From Nocardia alni (GTDB lineage Bacteria > Actinomycetota > Actinomycetes > Mycobacteriales > Mycobacteriaceae): a stretch of 64,000 nt of DNA. The notes under the pieces were generated by a model. It saw nothing but the letters and a program-made list of their open reading frames with translations, was not told the DNA's origin and made no database searches. The stretch lies in the NCBI RefSeq assembly GCF_019038435.1, contig NZ_JAGPOX010000009.1, forward strand, positions 42,593 to 106,592. Direction: 5' to 3'. Below are positions 8,348 through 16,169 of this stretch, one piece after another. Positions within the stretch are counted from its first letter, which is position 1, and the number at the start of each line of letters is the position of its first letter. The translations under genes and the position numbers were made by a program.

Positions 8348-9405
8348 GACCGATCCTCGAGTGCGAGTTCCGCGATGGCGGGTGCGGCCTTGAACCCGCC
8401 CCCGTTCCATCCGGCGGCGATCGTGAGGCCGTGCGGGTTCGCGCAGTGGTGGACCGGGCCCGGTGTCGCGGAGTCCGGAGCCGCGTCGTAGGCGGTCACC
8501 CCGCCCACGACCGGAGCATCGGCCACCAGCGGAAATACGGGCGCGACCGCGGTGCGGATCTGGCGCACGTCCGAGTCGGAGATCTCGTGGCGGACGACCG
8601 CGGGCACCCCGAACACCTGGACCTTGTGCCCGGCCAGGACGAAATCGGGGTTCGTGCAGGGACGAACCCACATCGCGCCGACCCGGTCGACCACGCTGGG
8701 CAGGTTGCGGATTCGATCCCGCCCGACCCGGAAGTAGCAGTAGCCGATCTTCCGGGTGCGCAGCGGGTAGGACACCTGCGCGGTGCGGGCCAGCGCCGCC
8801 GACCCGGCGCCGGCCGCCAGCACCACCCTCCTGGCCATGATCCGCTCACCGGCCGCGGTCACGACGCCACGGACCCGGCCCTGTGTGGTGATCACCCGGA
8901 CCGCGCGGTCGTGCACGAAGCAGGCGCCGCGGGCCCGCAGGTCGCCGCGCTCGGCGACGAGCATCCTGGGCGCGTCGATCCATCCGGCGCCGGATTCGAA
9001 GACGCCGATCACGTTGGGCGCCACAGTGATCTGCGGCCACCGCTGGTTGAGCGACTGGGACGCGTACGGCACCGTGCGGGTGCGCACATGCGTCGGCAGT
9101 GGATCGTGGCCGTATTGAAGCGTCAGGGCGCCGCTGGGCTGGAACGCGCAGTAGGCGGAGGCGATCGCCCGCAGATGGTCGAAACTGGCCGACGCCAGCT
9201 CGGCCAGCGGCCCGGCGTCGAGGTCGAAGCGCCGGATCAACCCGCCGGACGCCTCGGAGACGGGCGCGTCGCCGGGCGCCACGATCACGACCCTGCCGCC
9301 CCTGTGCACGACCGCCGCGGCCGTGCACAGTCCGACGATGCCCGCCCCGACGACCACGATGTCGGCGTCCACGGTGTCCCTGTTCATGTCGGCGCCCGCG
9401 TTCAT
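8344..9405 (-). CDS. DAO-type FAD-dependent oxidoreductase, candidate hydrazine-releasing oxidase
   Basis: A 353-residue protein with an N-terminal Rossmann FAD motif (DIVVVGAGIVGLCTAAAV) and the D-amino-acid/glycine oxidase architecture. The closing FAD-binding segment is GLTIAAGWNGGGFKAAPAIA. In the s56-p1 (Spb) pathway, a DAO-type flavoenzyme (Spb39) cleaves the N6-(carboxymethylamino)lysine produced by the hydrazine synthetase, releasing hydrazinoacetate; this gene holds the matching operon position. The start ATG at 9405 overlaps the N-hydroxylase stop, and its own stop overlaps the next start. Alternatively it may oxidise an unrelated amino acid. I assign the family with confidence and the substrate only by context. 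Confidence 0.8.
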   Translation of the reverse strand: MNAGADMNRDTVDADIVVVGAGIVGLCTAAAVVHRGGRVVIVAPGDAPVSEASGGLIRRFDLDAGPLAELASASFDHLRAIASAYCAFQPSGALTLQYGHDPLPTHVRTRTVPYASQSLNQRWPQITVAPNVIGVFESGAGWIDAPRMLVAERGDLRARGACFVHDRAVRVITTQGRVRGVVTAAGERIMARRVVLAAGAGSAALARTAQVSYPLRTRKIGYCYFRVGRDRIRNLPSVVDRVGAMWVRPCTNPDFVLAGHKVQVFGVPAVVRHEISDSDVRQIRTAVAPVFPLVADAPVVGGVTAYDAAPDSATPGPVHHCANPHGLTIAAGWNGGGFKAAPAIAELALEDRS

Positions 9406-10739
9406 GACACGCGCAGCAGTCCGGCGGGTGCGCGCCGCCTCGCCGACAGTCGTGCGCCGAGCGATTCGGCGATATCGTCCGCGCGCGTGGACAGCACCGC
9501 CAGCGCCCCGGCGTCACCCATGCCGTGGCTGGCCTCGCACAGTCCGTTCAGGTAGATCGACAGCTCGTCGTCGGGGCCGGCGAAGTCCAGGGAGTAGTCC
9601 CGGTGCACCCGCGGCGTGCCGTCGCTGTGCACGCCGATTCTGTCGCGGACCGAGCGAAGCAGGGGGTGGCATTGCTCGTCGTCGGCGTCGGTGCCGAAGT
9701 CGCGGTATCCCGTGGCGAGCACGACGGCGTCCGCGCCGAGCGTCGAGGTGCTGCCGTTGTTGATGTCGGCGAGGGTCAGCGTCAGCGGTCCGTCGCCGTC
9801 GGCGTCGACGGCGTGCACCCGCGAGAACGGCGCGAGGGCGAAGCGATCCGATCCCCGCTGGGCGTAGTCCCGCTGCACGGTGGTGAGCCGCTCGATGACG
9901 TCCTGATCGCACGCGCCGTAGTTGACCGCGCGAAGCTGGGCTCGCAGGCTCTTCTTCGTTTCCAGCGGCAGCGGGTGGAAATAGTCGATGAATTCGGGCA
10001 GGAACACCCGGCGTGAGAACGGGCTGGTGTCCTTGAGCCGGAACCCGATTCCTCGTTGAATCGACACCACGCGTTCGACATCCGGGCGTCCGAGCAGATT
10101 CAGCACGATCTCGATGGCGCTCTGGCTGGACCCGACCACGGCCACGGTCCGCAACGCCGCGCGCTCGTCCGACAGGCGCGCCATGCTCGACAGGTAGCGG
10201 CTGGCGTGGAATACCCGCGGGCTGCCGGCGCCGAATTCCTCGGGAATGTTCGGCGAGCGTCCCGTGCCCAGGAGCAGGTGGCGTGCCCGCCAGATCCGGT
10301 CGAGAGTCCGGACCTCGAAGCACTCTGCGCCCGCCGGATCCTGCACGACCGTGACATCCCGAACCTCCTGCCGGTAGGTCACGTGGTCGTCGAAATGCGA
10401 TGCGACCCAGTTCAAATAGCCGTTGTACTCGTTGCGCAGCGCGAATTTGGCGTTGTAGTGCAGGTAGGAGGTGAGATCGCCGCGGTCGTACAGATAGCGG
10501 ATGAATGTGTATTCGTGCCCCGGGTCGCGCGGCATGACCAAATCGCGAAACGGATTGTTCTGAATATCCGCCCCGGCGAGCATCTGCTCGTTCTGCCACT
10601 GGAAGCCGGGGGATCGCTCGATGAAGTGGCAGTGTTCGAGCAGACCCCGATCCTGTACGGCGATCGCGGTGGACAGGTTCGCGGGCCCGAATCCGATGCC
10701 GAGGACGGGCTGTACCGGAATATTCTGCGGAGTTGACAT
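9402..10739 (-). CDS. L-lysine/L-ornithine N-hydroxylase (flavin N-monooxygenase)
   Basis: A 445-residue class B flavin N-hydroxylase of the SidA/IucD/PvdA family. The FAD site is GIGFGPANLSTAIAV. The substrate and NADPH region includes FQWQNEQMLAGADIQNNPFRDLVMPR (residues ~46-71). The NADPH motif is VVGSSQSAIEIVLNLL and the C-terminal signature is VLATGYRDFG. Such enzymes convert lysine or ornithine to the omega-N-hydroxy amino acid. Next to MetRS-like, cupin and DAO genes it matches the first step of hydrazine biosynthesis (Spb38-type lysine N6-hydroxylation). No siderophore synthetase is nearby, which argues against a siderophore role. Lysine over ornithine is inference. The start is the ATG at 10739. 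Confidence 0.9.
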   Translation of the reverse strand: MSTPQNIPVQPVLGIGFGPANLSTAIAVQDRGLLEHCHFIERSPGFQWQNEQMLAGADIQNNPFRDLVMPRDPGHEYTFIRYLYDRGDLTSYLHYNAKFALRNEYNGYLNWVASHFDDHVTYRQEVRDVTVVQDPAGAECFEVRTLDRIWRARHLLLGTGRSPNIPEEFGAGSPRVFHASRYLSSMARLSDERAALRTVAVVGSSQSAIEIVLNLLGRPDVERVVSIQRGIGFRLKDTSPFSRRVFLPEFIDYFHPLPLETKKSLRAQLRAVNYGACDQDVIERLTTVQRDYAQRGSDRFALAPFSRVHAVDADGDGPLTLTLADINNGSTSTLGADAVVLATGYRDFGTDADDEQCHPLLRSVRDRIGVHSDGTPRVHRDYSLDFAGPDDELSIYLNGLCEASHGMGDAGALAVLSTRADDIAESLGARLSARRRAPAGLLRVS

Positions 10740-10772
10740 GTGACTCTTCGCTTTCTGCCGCGCCGAACGCGG

Positions 10773-11165
10773 TCAGACCGTCTCGTACAGGGTGTTCGCC
10801 GGCTCGTGATCGACGATTTCCTGGATCTTGTTGTAGTCGCCGACGTGGACGACCGTCGAGCGGTGCGTGCGGATTTCTTCCTCGGTGAGCTGGGCGTAGG
10901 AAATGATGATGATCTTGTCGCCGAGCTGAACCAGTCGCGCGGCCGCGCCGTTGACGCAGATCTGGCCGAGTCCGGGCTCGCCGGCGATGGTGTAGGTCTC
11001 GAATCGTTCGCCGTTATCGATGTCCACGACCTGGACCAGTTCGTGAACTCCGATGCGGGCGGACTGCATCAGGTCCAGGGATATGGTGATCGAACCGACG
11101 TAGTTCAGATTGCTCTCGGTTACCGTGGCCCGATGGATTTTCGAATTCATGAATGTACGCAGCAT
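10773..11165 (-). CDS. panD: Aspartate 1-decarboxylase (PanD), apparently pathway-dedicated
   Basis: A 130-residue full-length pyruvoyl-dependent decarboxylase precursor. The self-cleavage site Gly24-Ser25 lies in NYVGSITI. Lys9, Arg54, Tyr58 and Asn72 all fall at the E. coli PanD positions (SKIHRATVT; NGERFETY; VNGAAARL), so it should be processed and active. The reaction is L-aspartate to beta-alanine and CO2. It is placed inside the hydrazine operon, 33 bp from the N-hydroxylase and 36 bp from the MetRS-like gene, with no panC or other pantothenate genes around it. This suggests it supplies beta-alanine as a building block. It could instead be a relocated housekeeping copy, which a genome-wide count of panD would settle. 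Confidence 0.93.
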   Translation of the reverse strand: MLRTFMNSKIHRATVTESNLNYVGSITISLDLMQSARIGVHELVQVVDIDNGERFETYTIAGEPGLGQICVNGAAARLVQLGDKIIIISYAQLTEEEIRTHRSTVVHVGDYNKIQEIVDHEPANTLYETV

Positions 11166-11201
11166 GGGTCAGATTCCTTCGAGTAGTTGACGATCGGGTC
11201 C

Positions 11202-12689
11202 TCAAACCGCCACGGGGACAGCGGCGTCCAGGTGGGATTCGAACAGTGCGGTCACCGTCCGCGCGATATCGGGGACGATCGGATCGGCGAGGGTGGCCAG
11301 CGCGTGCAGGAATCGCACCGCTCCGGCCTGCTCGTCCGGCCTGCTCATGTCGCGGGTGGTGTAGCCCAGCAGCAGCGTCTCGATGTGCAGGGCGAATGCC
11401 TCGGCGGCGGCCTTCGCGCTGAAGGTGTCCAGGTCGTAGGCCTCGTCGAATCGTGCGGTCGAGGCCGCCAGGGCCCGGGTCCACCACGTCGCGGGATATT
11501 CGGACGTCACGGCGTCCAGGCGCGGCGGTACCGCGGCGAACGCCTCGGACAGGCGCCGCAACGGCGTGTCGAACCGTTCGGTGAGAGTGTCCCGAGCCGA
11601 TTCCGGGGTGAATTCGGCGTGCTGATATTCCGGTGATTTCAACGCCAGAATGAATCGCGCGCGATCACGGCCGGTTTCGGCCAGGAATTCGCGTGCCCAG
11701 ATGACGTCGCCCTTGCTCGTGGAGAATTTGCGGCCACCCAGTTGCAGATAGTTGTTGGTGATCGTGCGCCGCCGCGGCGGTTCGGCGATGCCGGCCCGCC
11801 GGGCCAGTGCGGACAGCGCGGTGTACACGAAGGCGTTGTAGAAGCCGTTGTCGACGCCGATGAACTGGACGAGTTCCGTCATGCCGGGAGCCGGGTTCAT
11901 CAGCCGCAACCAGTACAGGTGCCCGACGAAGATTTCCGGCCACGCGTTGATCGTGCCCGGGACGCCGTCCCAGTCCACGCCGATACCCCAGTCGATCGGA
12001 TAGGTCACCGGGATGGACGGCAGGGGCGCGTCGAGTGATTTCTCGATGATCCGTTGCAGGGACTGGCGATTCGCGTGGTGGTATTCGCGCAGTTCCTCCC
12101 CGATCAGCCGCCGGTGCCGTTCCAGATCCAGCATCCAGATCCGCGCCGGCCGGTATTCCACGGTTCGCTCACCGCTGTCGAGCAACTGCCCGGGCAGGTT
12201 GTACAGCCCGCACGCCTCGCACACGCCCGCCCGCGCGTGCGCCAGGCACTGCGGGCACCGCCCTGTCATGAACGCCTCGGTCAGATATGCCTGTGCGTCC
12301 ACGTCATAGGGCAGCTCGACCTCGCGCAGGTCGAATGCCCCGTCGGCGTGCAATGCGGTGAAGAATTCCCGGACGAACTCCTCGTACGGGGCGTCGGTCG
12401 TCGTGTATCCGGTGGTGGATATCCCGGCCAGATCCAGTGACGCCGAGGTCGATTCGTACGCCTGCGCCAGCAGGGCGTTCGGGTCGGTTCCGATCCTTCT
12501 GGCGGTGGTCACCACATAGGTTTGATTGTCGTCGGTGCTGCACGCGAATCTGACCTCGTGGCCGTGGCGGCGCATGGCCCGTGCGCACACGTCGCTGCTC
12601 AGCACCGGACCCGCGAAATGGCCGAGATGGAAATCGCCGTTGGGAGTGGGCGGGGAGAACGTCGACCCGTACAACTGGGGAGTACTCAT
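11202..12689 (-). CDS. Methionyl-tRNA-synthetase-like protein, MetRS half of a split hydrazine synthetase
   Basis: A 495-residue class I aminoacyl-tRNA-synthetase homologue. The HIGH motif appears as HLGH (21-24) after SPPTPNGDF. A zinc knuckle has Cys145, 148, 157 and 160. The KMSKS motif is KFSTSKG (321-327). A shortened helical C-terminal domain remains. Housekeeping MetRS would not sit in an N-hydroxylase/cupin operon. Hydrazine synthetases such as Spb40 contain a MetRS-like domain that activates an amino acid and joins it to N6-hydroxylysine, and a cupin domain that completes the N-N bond. Here the cupin is a separate upstream gene overlapping by 4 bp. The amino acid activated cannot be read from sequence; beta-alanine is suggested by the operon's panD gene. 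Confidence 0.88.
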   Translation of the reverse strand: MSTPQLYGSTFSPPTPNGDFHLGHFAGPVLSSDVCARAMRRHGHEVRFACSTDDNQTYVVTTARRIGTDPNALLAQAYESTSASLDLAGISTTGYTTTDAPYEEFVREFFTALHADGAFDLREVELPYDVDAQAYLTEAFMTGRCPQCLAHARAGVCEACGLYNLPGQLLDSGERTVEYRPARIWMLDLERHRRLIGEELREYHHANRQSLQRIIEKSLDAPLPSIPVTYPIDWGIGVDWDGVPGTINAWPEIFVGHLYWLRLMNPAPGMTELVQFIGVDNGFYNAFVYTALSALARRAGIAEPPRRRTITNNYLQLGGRKFSTSKGDVIWAREFLAETGRDRARFILALKSPEYQHAEFTPESARDTLTERFDTPLRRLSEAFAAVPPRLDAVTSEYPATWWTRALAASTARFDEAYDLDTFSAKAAAEAFALHIETLLLGYTTRDMSRPDEQAGAVRFLHALATLADPIVPDIARTVTALFESHLDAAVPVAV

Positions 12690-13033
12690 GCCGGCACCTC
12701 GGGCTGCAGCCAGTAGATGCTGATGAACCTCAGCGGGTCGCGCTCGCTGGTGTTGGTGACGACATGGTCGTTGCCGTTCGGGATGTACACGAGGTCACCG
12801 GGCTCGACGGTCCGCTCCTGCGTCCCGTTGATGGACACCGTGCCCCGGCCGGCGAGGAAGATGAAGGTCTCGTCGGTGGCGTGGTGGTGTTCGGTGCTCG
12901 ACTCCAGCGGCCGGACCGTGCACATGGTGCTGTTCCACGGTGGGGTCACGACGTCGTCCCACGGGTACAGCTGCCGGATGTCACAGCCGTTCTTCCGGAT
13001 AATCGGATCGGTTTCGGCGCTGCGCACATACAT
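12686..13033 (-). CDS. Stand-alone cupin, cupin half of a split hydrazine synthetase
   Basis: A 115-residue single-domain cupin. Motif 1 is EHHHATDETFIFLAGRG (His49/His51 and Glu55 as likely ligands). Motif 2 is PGDLVYIPNGNDH with His90. It therefore keeps the three-His/one-Glu metal site. It ends in an ATGA overlap with the MetRS-like gene, so the two are translationally coupled in cupin-then-MetRS order. Known hydrazine synthetases carry both on one polypeptide, where the cupin domain promotes the rearrangement that makes the N-N bond. By itself the sequence would be only a generic cupin; the role comes from context. The start is the ATG at 13033. Confidence 0.82.
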   Translation of the reverse strand: MYVRSAETDPIIRKNGCDIRQLYPWDDVVTPPWNSTMCTVRPLESSTEHHHATDETFIFLAGRGTVSINGTQERTVEPGDLVYIPNGNDHVVTNTSERDPLRFISIYWLQPEVPA

Positions 13034-13049
13034 GACGGTAAAATCCTTT

Positions 13050-14327
13050 CTACGAACCTAATTGCATGATTTGCTCGATGACCTCGGACTCGAACGATTC
13101 GGCGGCTACGTTGTGCGGCCCCTTGAAAGTCGCCAGCCGCGAGCCCGCCAGGATCTCGTCCTTCGGCCAGGCGGCGGCATAGGCTTTTCTGCGCCTCCGC
13201 CCGTAGGGCCCGAAGGTCAGGCTCATCGCCGTGCGGACCTTCCCCGAGAGAAGCAGCCGCCGCATTCGGACCTCGCGTTCGGCGGTGTAGTCGGCGAAGA
13301 TATCCGGCGTCCACTCCGAATGTGCGAGGAGGGCGTCTCGCACGAGCCGGGCGTCCCGCAGGGCGATCGATAGGCCCTGGCCGATGACCGGATCGCTCCA
13401 ACCGGCCGCGTCGCCGATCAGAACGGCCCCGTCGCGAGTGATCGTGTCGCACCACGAGTCGTTCATCGGGAAGAAGGCGCACGGCGTCCGCGGTGACGCG
13501 GGCCGGATATTGCCGAAGATTTCCGAGCTGTTCGGAATGCAGTGGAATTGAAACGCCTTGATGAAATCCTTCGACGCCGATGCCCCGGAGAATCGGCCCC
13601 GCTGATGCGGGGAGTGCAGCAGATACAGCCGGGCCCGTCCGTTGGCTCGCGGGTAGACGAAATAGAGCAGGTCGTCCTCCGTACCGATGCCGCTGGTGTC
13701 CTGCCGCCATCCGTCGACGCCGTCGACGAGCAGGCCGCCGCCGAGCGAATTGGCCGGGGTCTGGGTGAGGCGAACACCGAGCTGCTGGCGGGTTGCCGAT
13801 ACCCGGCCGTCCGCCCCGACGATCAGCCGGGCGTGCAGCGTCCGCTCCCCGTACGGGCCGTTGTAGCGGACGACAGGGCGTGGTCCGCATTCCACCACGG
13901 TGTCCTCGACGCCGAGTACCGTGCGCGCACCGGCCTTCTCGGCGGCGGCGAGCAGTGCCGCGCAGGCCTGCGGGTGGCCGACGTCCAGGACCCCGGGGAT
14001 ATCGGGGAGCATGGATCCGACGTCGAGCGCCACCGAGTCGGCGTGCTCCGGGCTCACGGTCTCGTCGTAGGCGACGAACCGATTCGCATAATTTCCGCCG
14101 GCGTCTTCCAGAATCGGGAGAACACCCAATTCCCGGGCCTCCCGGACGCCCCAGCAGTTGATCACCTCGCCGCGCACGCGATCCGTATGGCTCTTCTGTC
14201 GCTCGAGTACGACGGTGTCTATTCCGGCGTTGGCCAGTGCGAATGCCAGTGCCGATCCACCAATACCGCCGCCGACGATAACGACATCCGCGTGCGTAAT
14301 GAGTTCACTGTCCGTGTCGACATTCAT
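13050..14327 (-). CDS. FAD-dependent aromatic-hydroxylase-type monooxygenase
   Basis: A 425-residue PHBH-fold flavoprotein. It shows the Rossmann motif VIVGGGIGGSALAFAL, the DG motif LIVGADGRVSATRQ, and the GD motif VLIGDAAGWSDPVIGQGLS. No transmembrane segment is seen. It is the first gene of the hydrazine operon, 16 bp upstream of the cupin. Members hydroxylate aromatic rings, epoxidise, or N-oxidise amines, so possible roles are oxidation of the hydrazine to a hydrazone or azo level, or tailoring of a partner moiety. A geranylgeranyl-reductase-type activity is less likely but cannot be excluded by eye. The start is the ATG at 14327 with an AAAGG ribosome site 11 bases upstream. Confidence 0.82.
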   Translation of the reverse strand: MNVDTDSELITHADVVIVGGGIGGSALAFALANAGIDTVVLERQKSHTDRVRGEVINCWGVREARELGVLPILEDAGGNYANRFVAYDETVSPEHADSVALDVGSMLPDIPGVLDVGHPQACAALLAAAEKAGARTVLGVEDTVVECGPRPVVRYNGPYGERTLHARLIVGADGRVSATRQQLGVRLTQTPANSLGGGLLVDGVDGWRQDTSGIGTEDDLLYFVYPRANGRARLYLLHSPHQRGRFSGASASKDFIKAFQFHCIPNSSEIFGNIRPASPRTPCAFFPMNDSWCDTITRDGAVLIGDAAGWSDPVIGQGLSIALRDARLVRDALLAHSEWTPDIFADYTAEREVRMRRLLLSGKVRTAMSLTFGPYGRRRRKAYAAAWPKDEILAGSRLATFKGPHNVAAESFESEVIEQIMQLGS

Positions 14328-14449
14328 CGAAATTATTACCTTTCAGGCATTTGACGCCCTCTCGATTTCCGACAGTACCGTCTCGATCACGGCCGCAGAA
14401 CCACAGATAATGACGTCCATCGAACAAATTAGGCCATTAGATAAACCCG

Positions 14450-14464
14450 ATGATGGCATCATCC
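14450..14464. promoter_or_regulatory. Perfect palindromic operator in the divergent hydrazine/regulator promoter
   Basis: GATGATGGCATCATC has two perfect 7-bp arms around a single central base. It lies in the 238-bp AT-richer gap between the hydrazine operon start (14327, minus) and the GATase-AraC regulator start (14566, plus). It matches the repeats upstream of the terpene operon (5875-5889, 6084-6098) at 12 of 15 positions in each case. The binding protein is unknown; candidates are the TetR at 1371-2483 and the adjacent regulator. Confidence 0.6.
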
Positions 14465-14565
14465 GAGTGTCGTGCAACAATCAGGACGCCCGCCTCGTTC
14501 AACGGTTTCCGGGCGCGCCGGACCCTGTTAACGTTTTATTAAGCGCCGAGGGGAAGATTAGTTCT

Positions 14566-15555
14566 ATGACCGCATCTGGAACCGCTCGGACGATCGACTC
14601 GATCGGCTGGAGGCCACATCGCGTGGCAATAGCACTCGCCACGCGAATGTCACTTTTGGAGGTGGCCTCGGCATACGAGGTTTTCTCCACGGCGGCGGTG
14701 CGGGAGCACTACTCGGTGAAAACCTGCGGGCTGCCGTCCACCACCGTCGGCGACTGGTTGCACGCGGATGTCGATGAGAACTTCCAGGGCCTGCTGTCGG
14801 CCGATACGGTGATCGTCCCCGCCTGCGGCAATCAGAATCTCAGCCAGCCCGCGGATCTGGTGGACGCGGTGCGCGCGGCGCATGCGGCCGGCGCCCGGGT
14901 GGTGTCGATCTGCACCGGCGCGTTCACCCTCGCCGCCGCCGGACTGCTCGACGGCCGGCGGGCGACGACCCACTGGCGGCACACCGCCCGCCTGGCCCAG
15001 GAGTACCCGCTCGTCGAGGTCCACCCCGGGGTGTTGTACGTCGACGAGGAGACGATCCTGACCTCGGCGGGCAAGACCGCGGGAATCGACTTGTGCCTGT
15101 ACCTGATTCGCAAGGATGTCGGAGTGGACGTCGCCAACGACGTCGCACGGGATCTGGTGATGCCGCCGCATCGCGACGGCGGGCAGGCTCAGTTCATCGC
15201 GCCACCGGAGGTCGATGTCGCCGACGATGTGATGACCCGGGTGCGCGCCTGGGTGGTATCGCATCTGGATCAGCCGCTGACGATCTCCGACATCGCTTCC
15301 TACGCGCATATGAGCCCGCGTCAACTGCATCGGCGGTTCCTGGCGACGACCGGAGCCGCGCCGCTGCAGTGGCTCAACTCCCAGCGCGTATTCGCGGCTC
15401 AAAACCTCTTGGAGACAACCGATCTCGGCATCGATCAGATCGCCGCCCGGATCGGCGTCGGCACACCGACCAACCTGCGCCGGCATTTCGGCAAACACGT
15501 CGGGGTGTCGCCGGATACGTACCGGCGCACGTTCCGCGGCGCCATCGCGAGTTGA
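14566..15555 (+). CDS. GATase1-like/AraC-type transcriptional regulator (FtrA-like)
   Basis: A 329-residue protein. Residues ~20-190 form a DJ-1/PfpI-like domain with a nucleophile elbow VSICTGAFTLAAAG. Residues ~225-329 are an AraC DNA-binding domain (ISDIASYAHMSPRQLHRRF, then IDQIAARIGVGTPTNLRRHFGKHVGVSP). The start is ATG 14566 with AGGGGAAG upstream; the frame is open farther left but that portion crosses the promoter region. It is divergent from the hydrazine operon and shares its promoter, so it is the most likely pathway-specific activator. Confidence 0.9.
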   Translation: MTASGTARTIDSIGWRPHRVAIALATRMSLLEVASAYEVFSTAAVREHYSVKTCGLPSTTVGDWLHADVDENFQGLLSADTVIVPACGNQNLSQPADLVDAVRAAHAAGARVVSICTGAFTLAAAGLLDGRRATTHWRHTARLAQEYPLVEVHPGVLYVDEETILTSAGKTAGIDLCLYLIRKDVGVDVANDVARDLVMPPHRDGGQAQFIAPPEVDVADDVMTRVRAWVVSHLDQPLTISDIASYAHMSPRQLHRRFLATTGAAPLQWLNSQRVFAAQNLLETTDLGIDQIAARIGVGTPTNLRRHFGKHVGVSPDTYRRTFRGAIAS

Positions 15556-15567
15556 CCCCGAGTTGGA

Positions 15568-16169
15568 TCAGCCGGGCAATCGCGGCTGGATCGTGAATCC
15601 GTTCGCCAGTGCGCGCCGGGTGGTCTCCGGCGTGAGCACCCGCACCCGGACCGACTTCCCGAGCGCATCGGGCTCGTCGTAGCCGCGGTTCGGATCCCAG
15701 GCATACGCCGCACCGGACCACAGCAGCACGGCACGCCCGTCGTGACTCACGAACGTCCCGGCAGGCAGCTCGCCGACCTGCGCGTACACCGGGGACAGCC
15801 GCTCGGCGTGCAGCCGGGCGTCGATCACGTCGACGGACACCCGCGCGCCGAGGGTCGCCGTCTTGTACTCGACCAATCGCCGATGCTGGCATTCACCGCA
15901 CGGACGGTGCCCGGCCGCCAGCGCCACGGCCTCGTCGAAGGAGAACAGCTCGGTGTACTTGCGGCCGGGATCGCGGAACACCCGCTGCCGCCCGTTGAAC
16001 GCCAAATGGCAGTAGATCCAGTGCACACTGGACCACTGCCGTCGGCCGGGGCGGTCCGAAATCGGACCGCCCCGGTTTCCCATCCAGGCCCCTCGGTAGG
16101 ACGCGGAGACGATCTCTCCGGTCGGCAAGAGGCGGTTGCGGTGGGGCACGATATGTATCTTTACCTCAC
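15568..16169 (-). CDS. Conserved hypothetical protein with a C-x2-C motif
   Basis: A 200-residue soluble protein I cannot name. Visible features are WSSVHWIYCHLAFNGRQR, a FSFDEAVALAAGHRPCGECQHRR segment in which Cys-x2-Cys could bind metal (reminiscent of Ada-type metal centres), and a C-terminal VRVLTPETTRRALANGF. The start is GTG at 16169, overlapping the MFS stop by nine bases, so it is probably translated as the second gene after the exporter. It converges with the GATase-AraC gene, 12 bp apart. Confidence 0.7.

Noticed and set aside
9402..10739. Siderophore N-hydroxylase or Baeyer-Villiger enzyme
   Set aside because: No NRPS, IucA/C-type synthetase or siderophore uptake genes are present, and the motif set is that of lysine/ornithine hydroxylases. 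The neighbours indicate N-N chemistry.
11202..12689. Housekeeping methionyl-tRNA synthetase
   Set aside because: It overlaps a cupin gene and sits among N-hydroxylase and DAO genes with no translation genes nearby, and its C-terminal part is short. The hydrazine-synthetase role fits better, though tRNA charging cannot be formally excluded.
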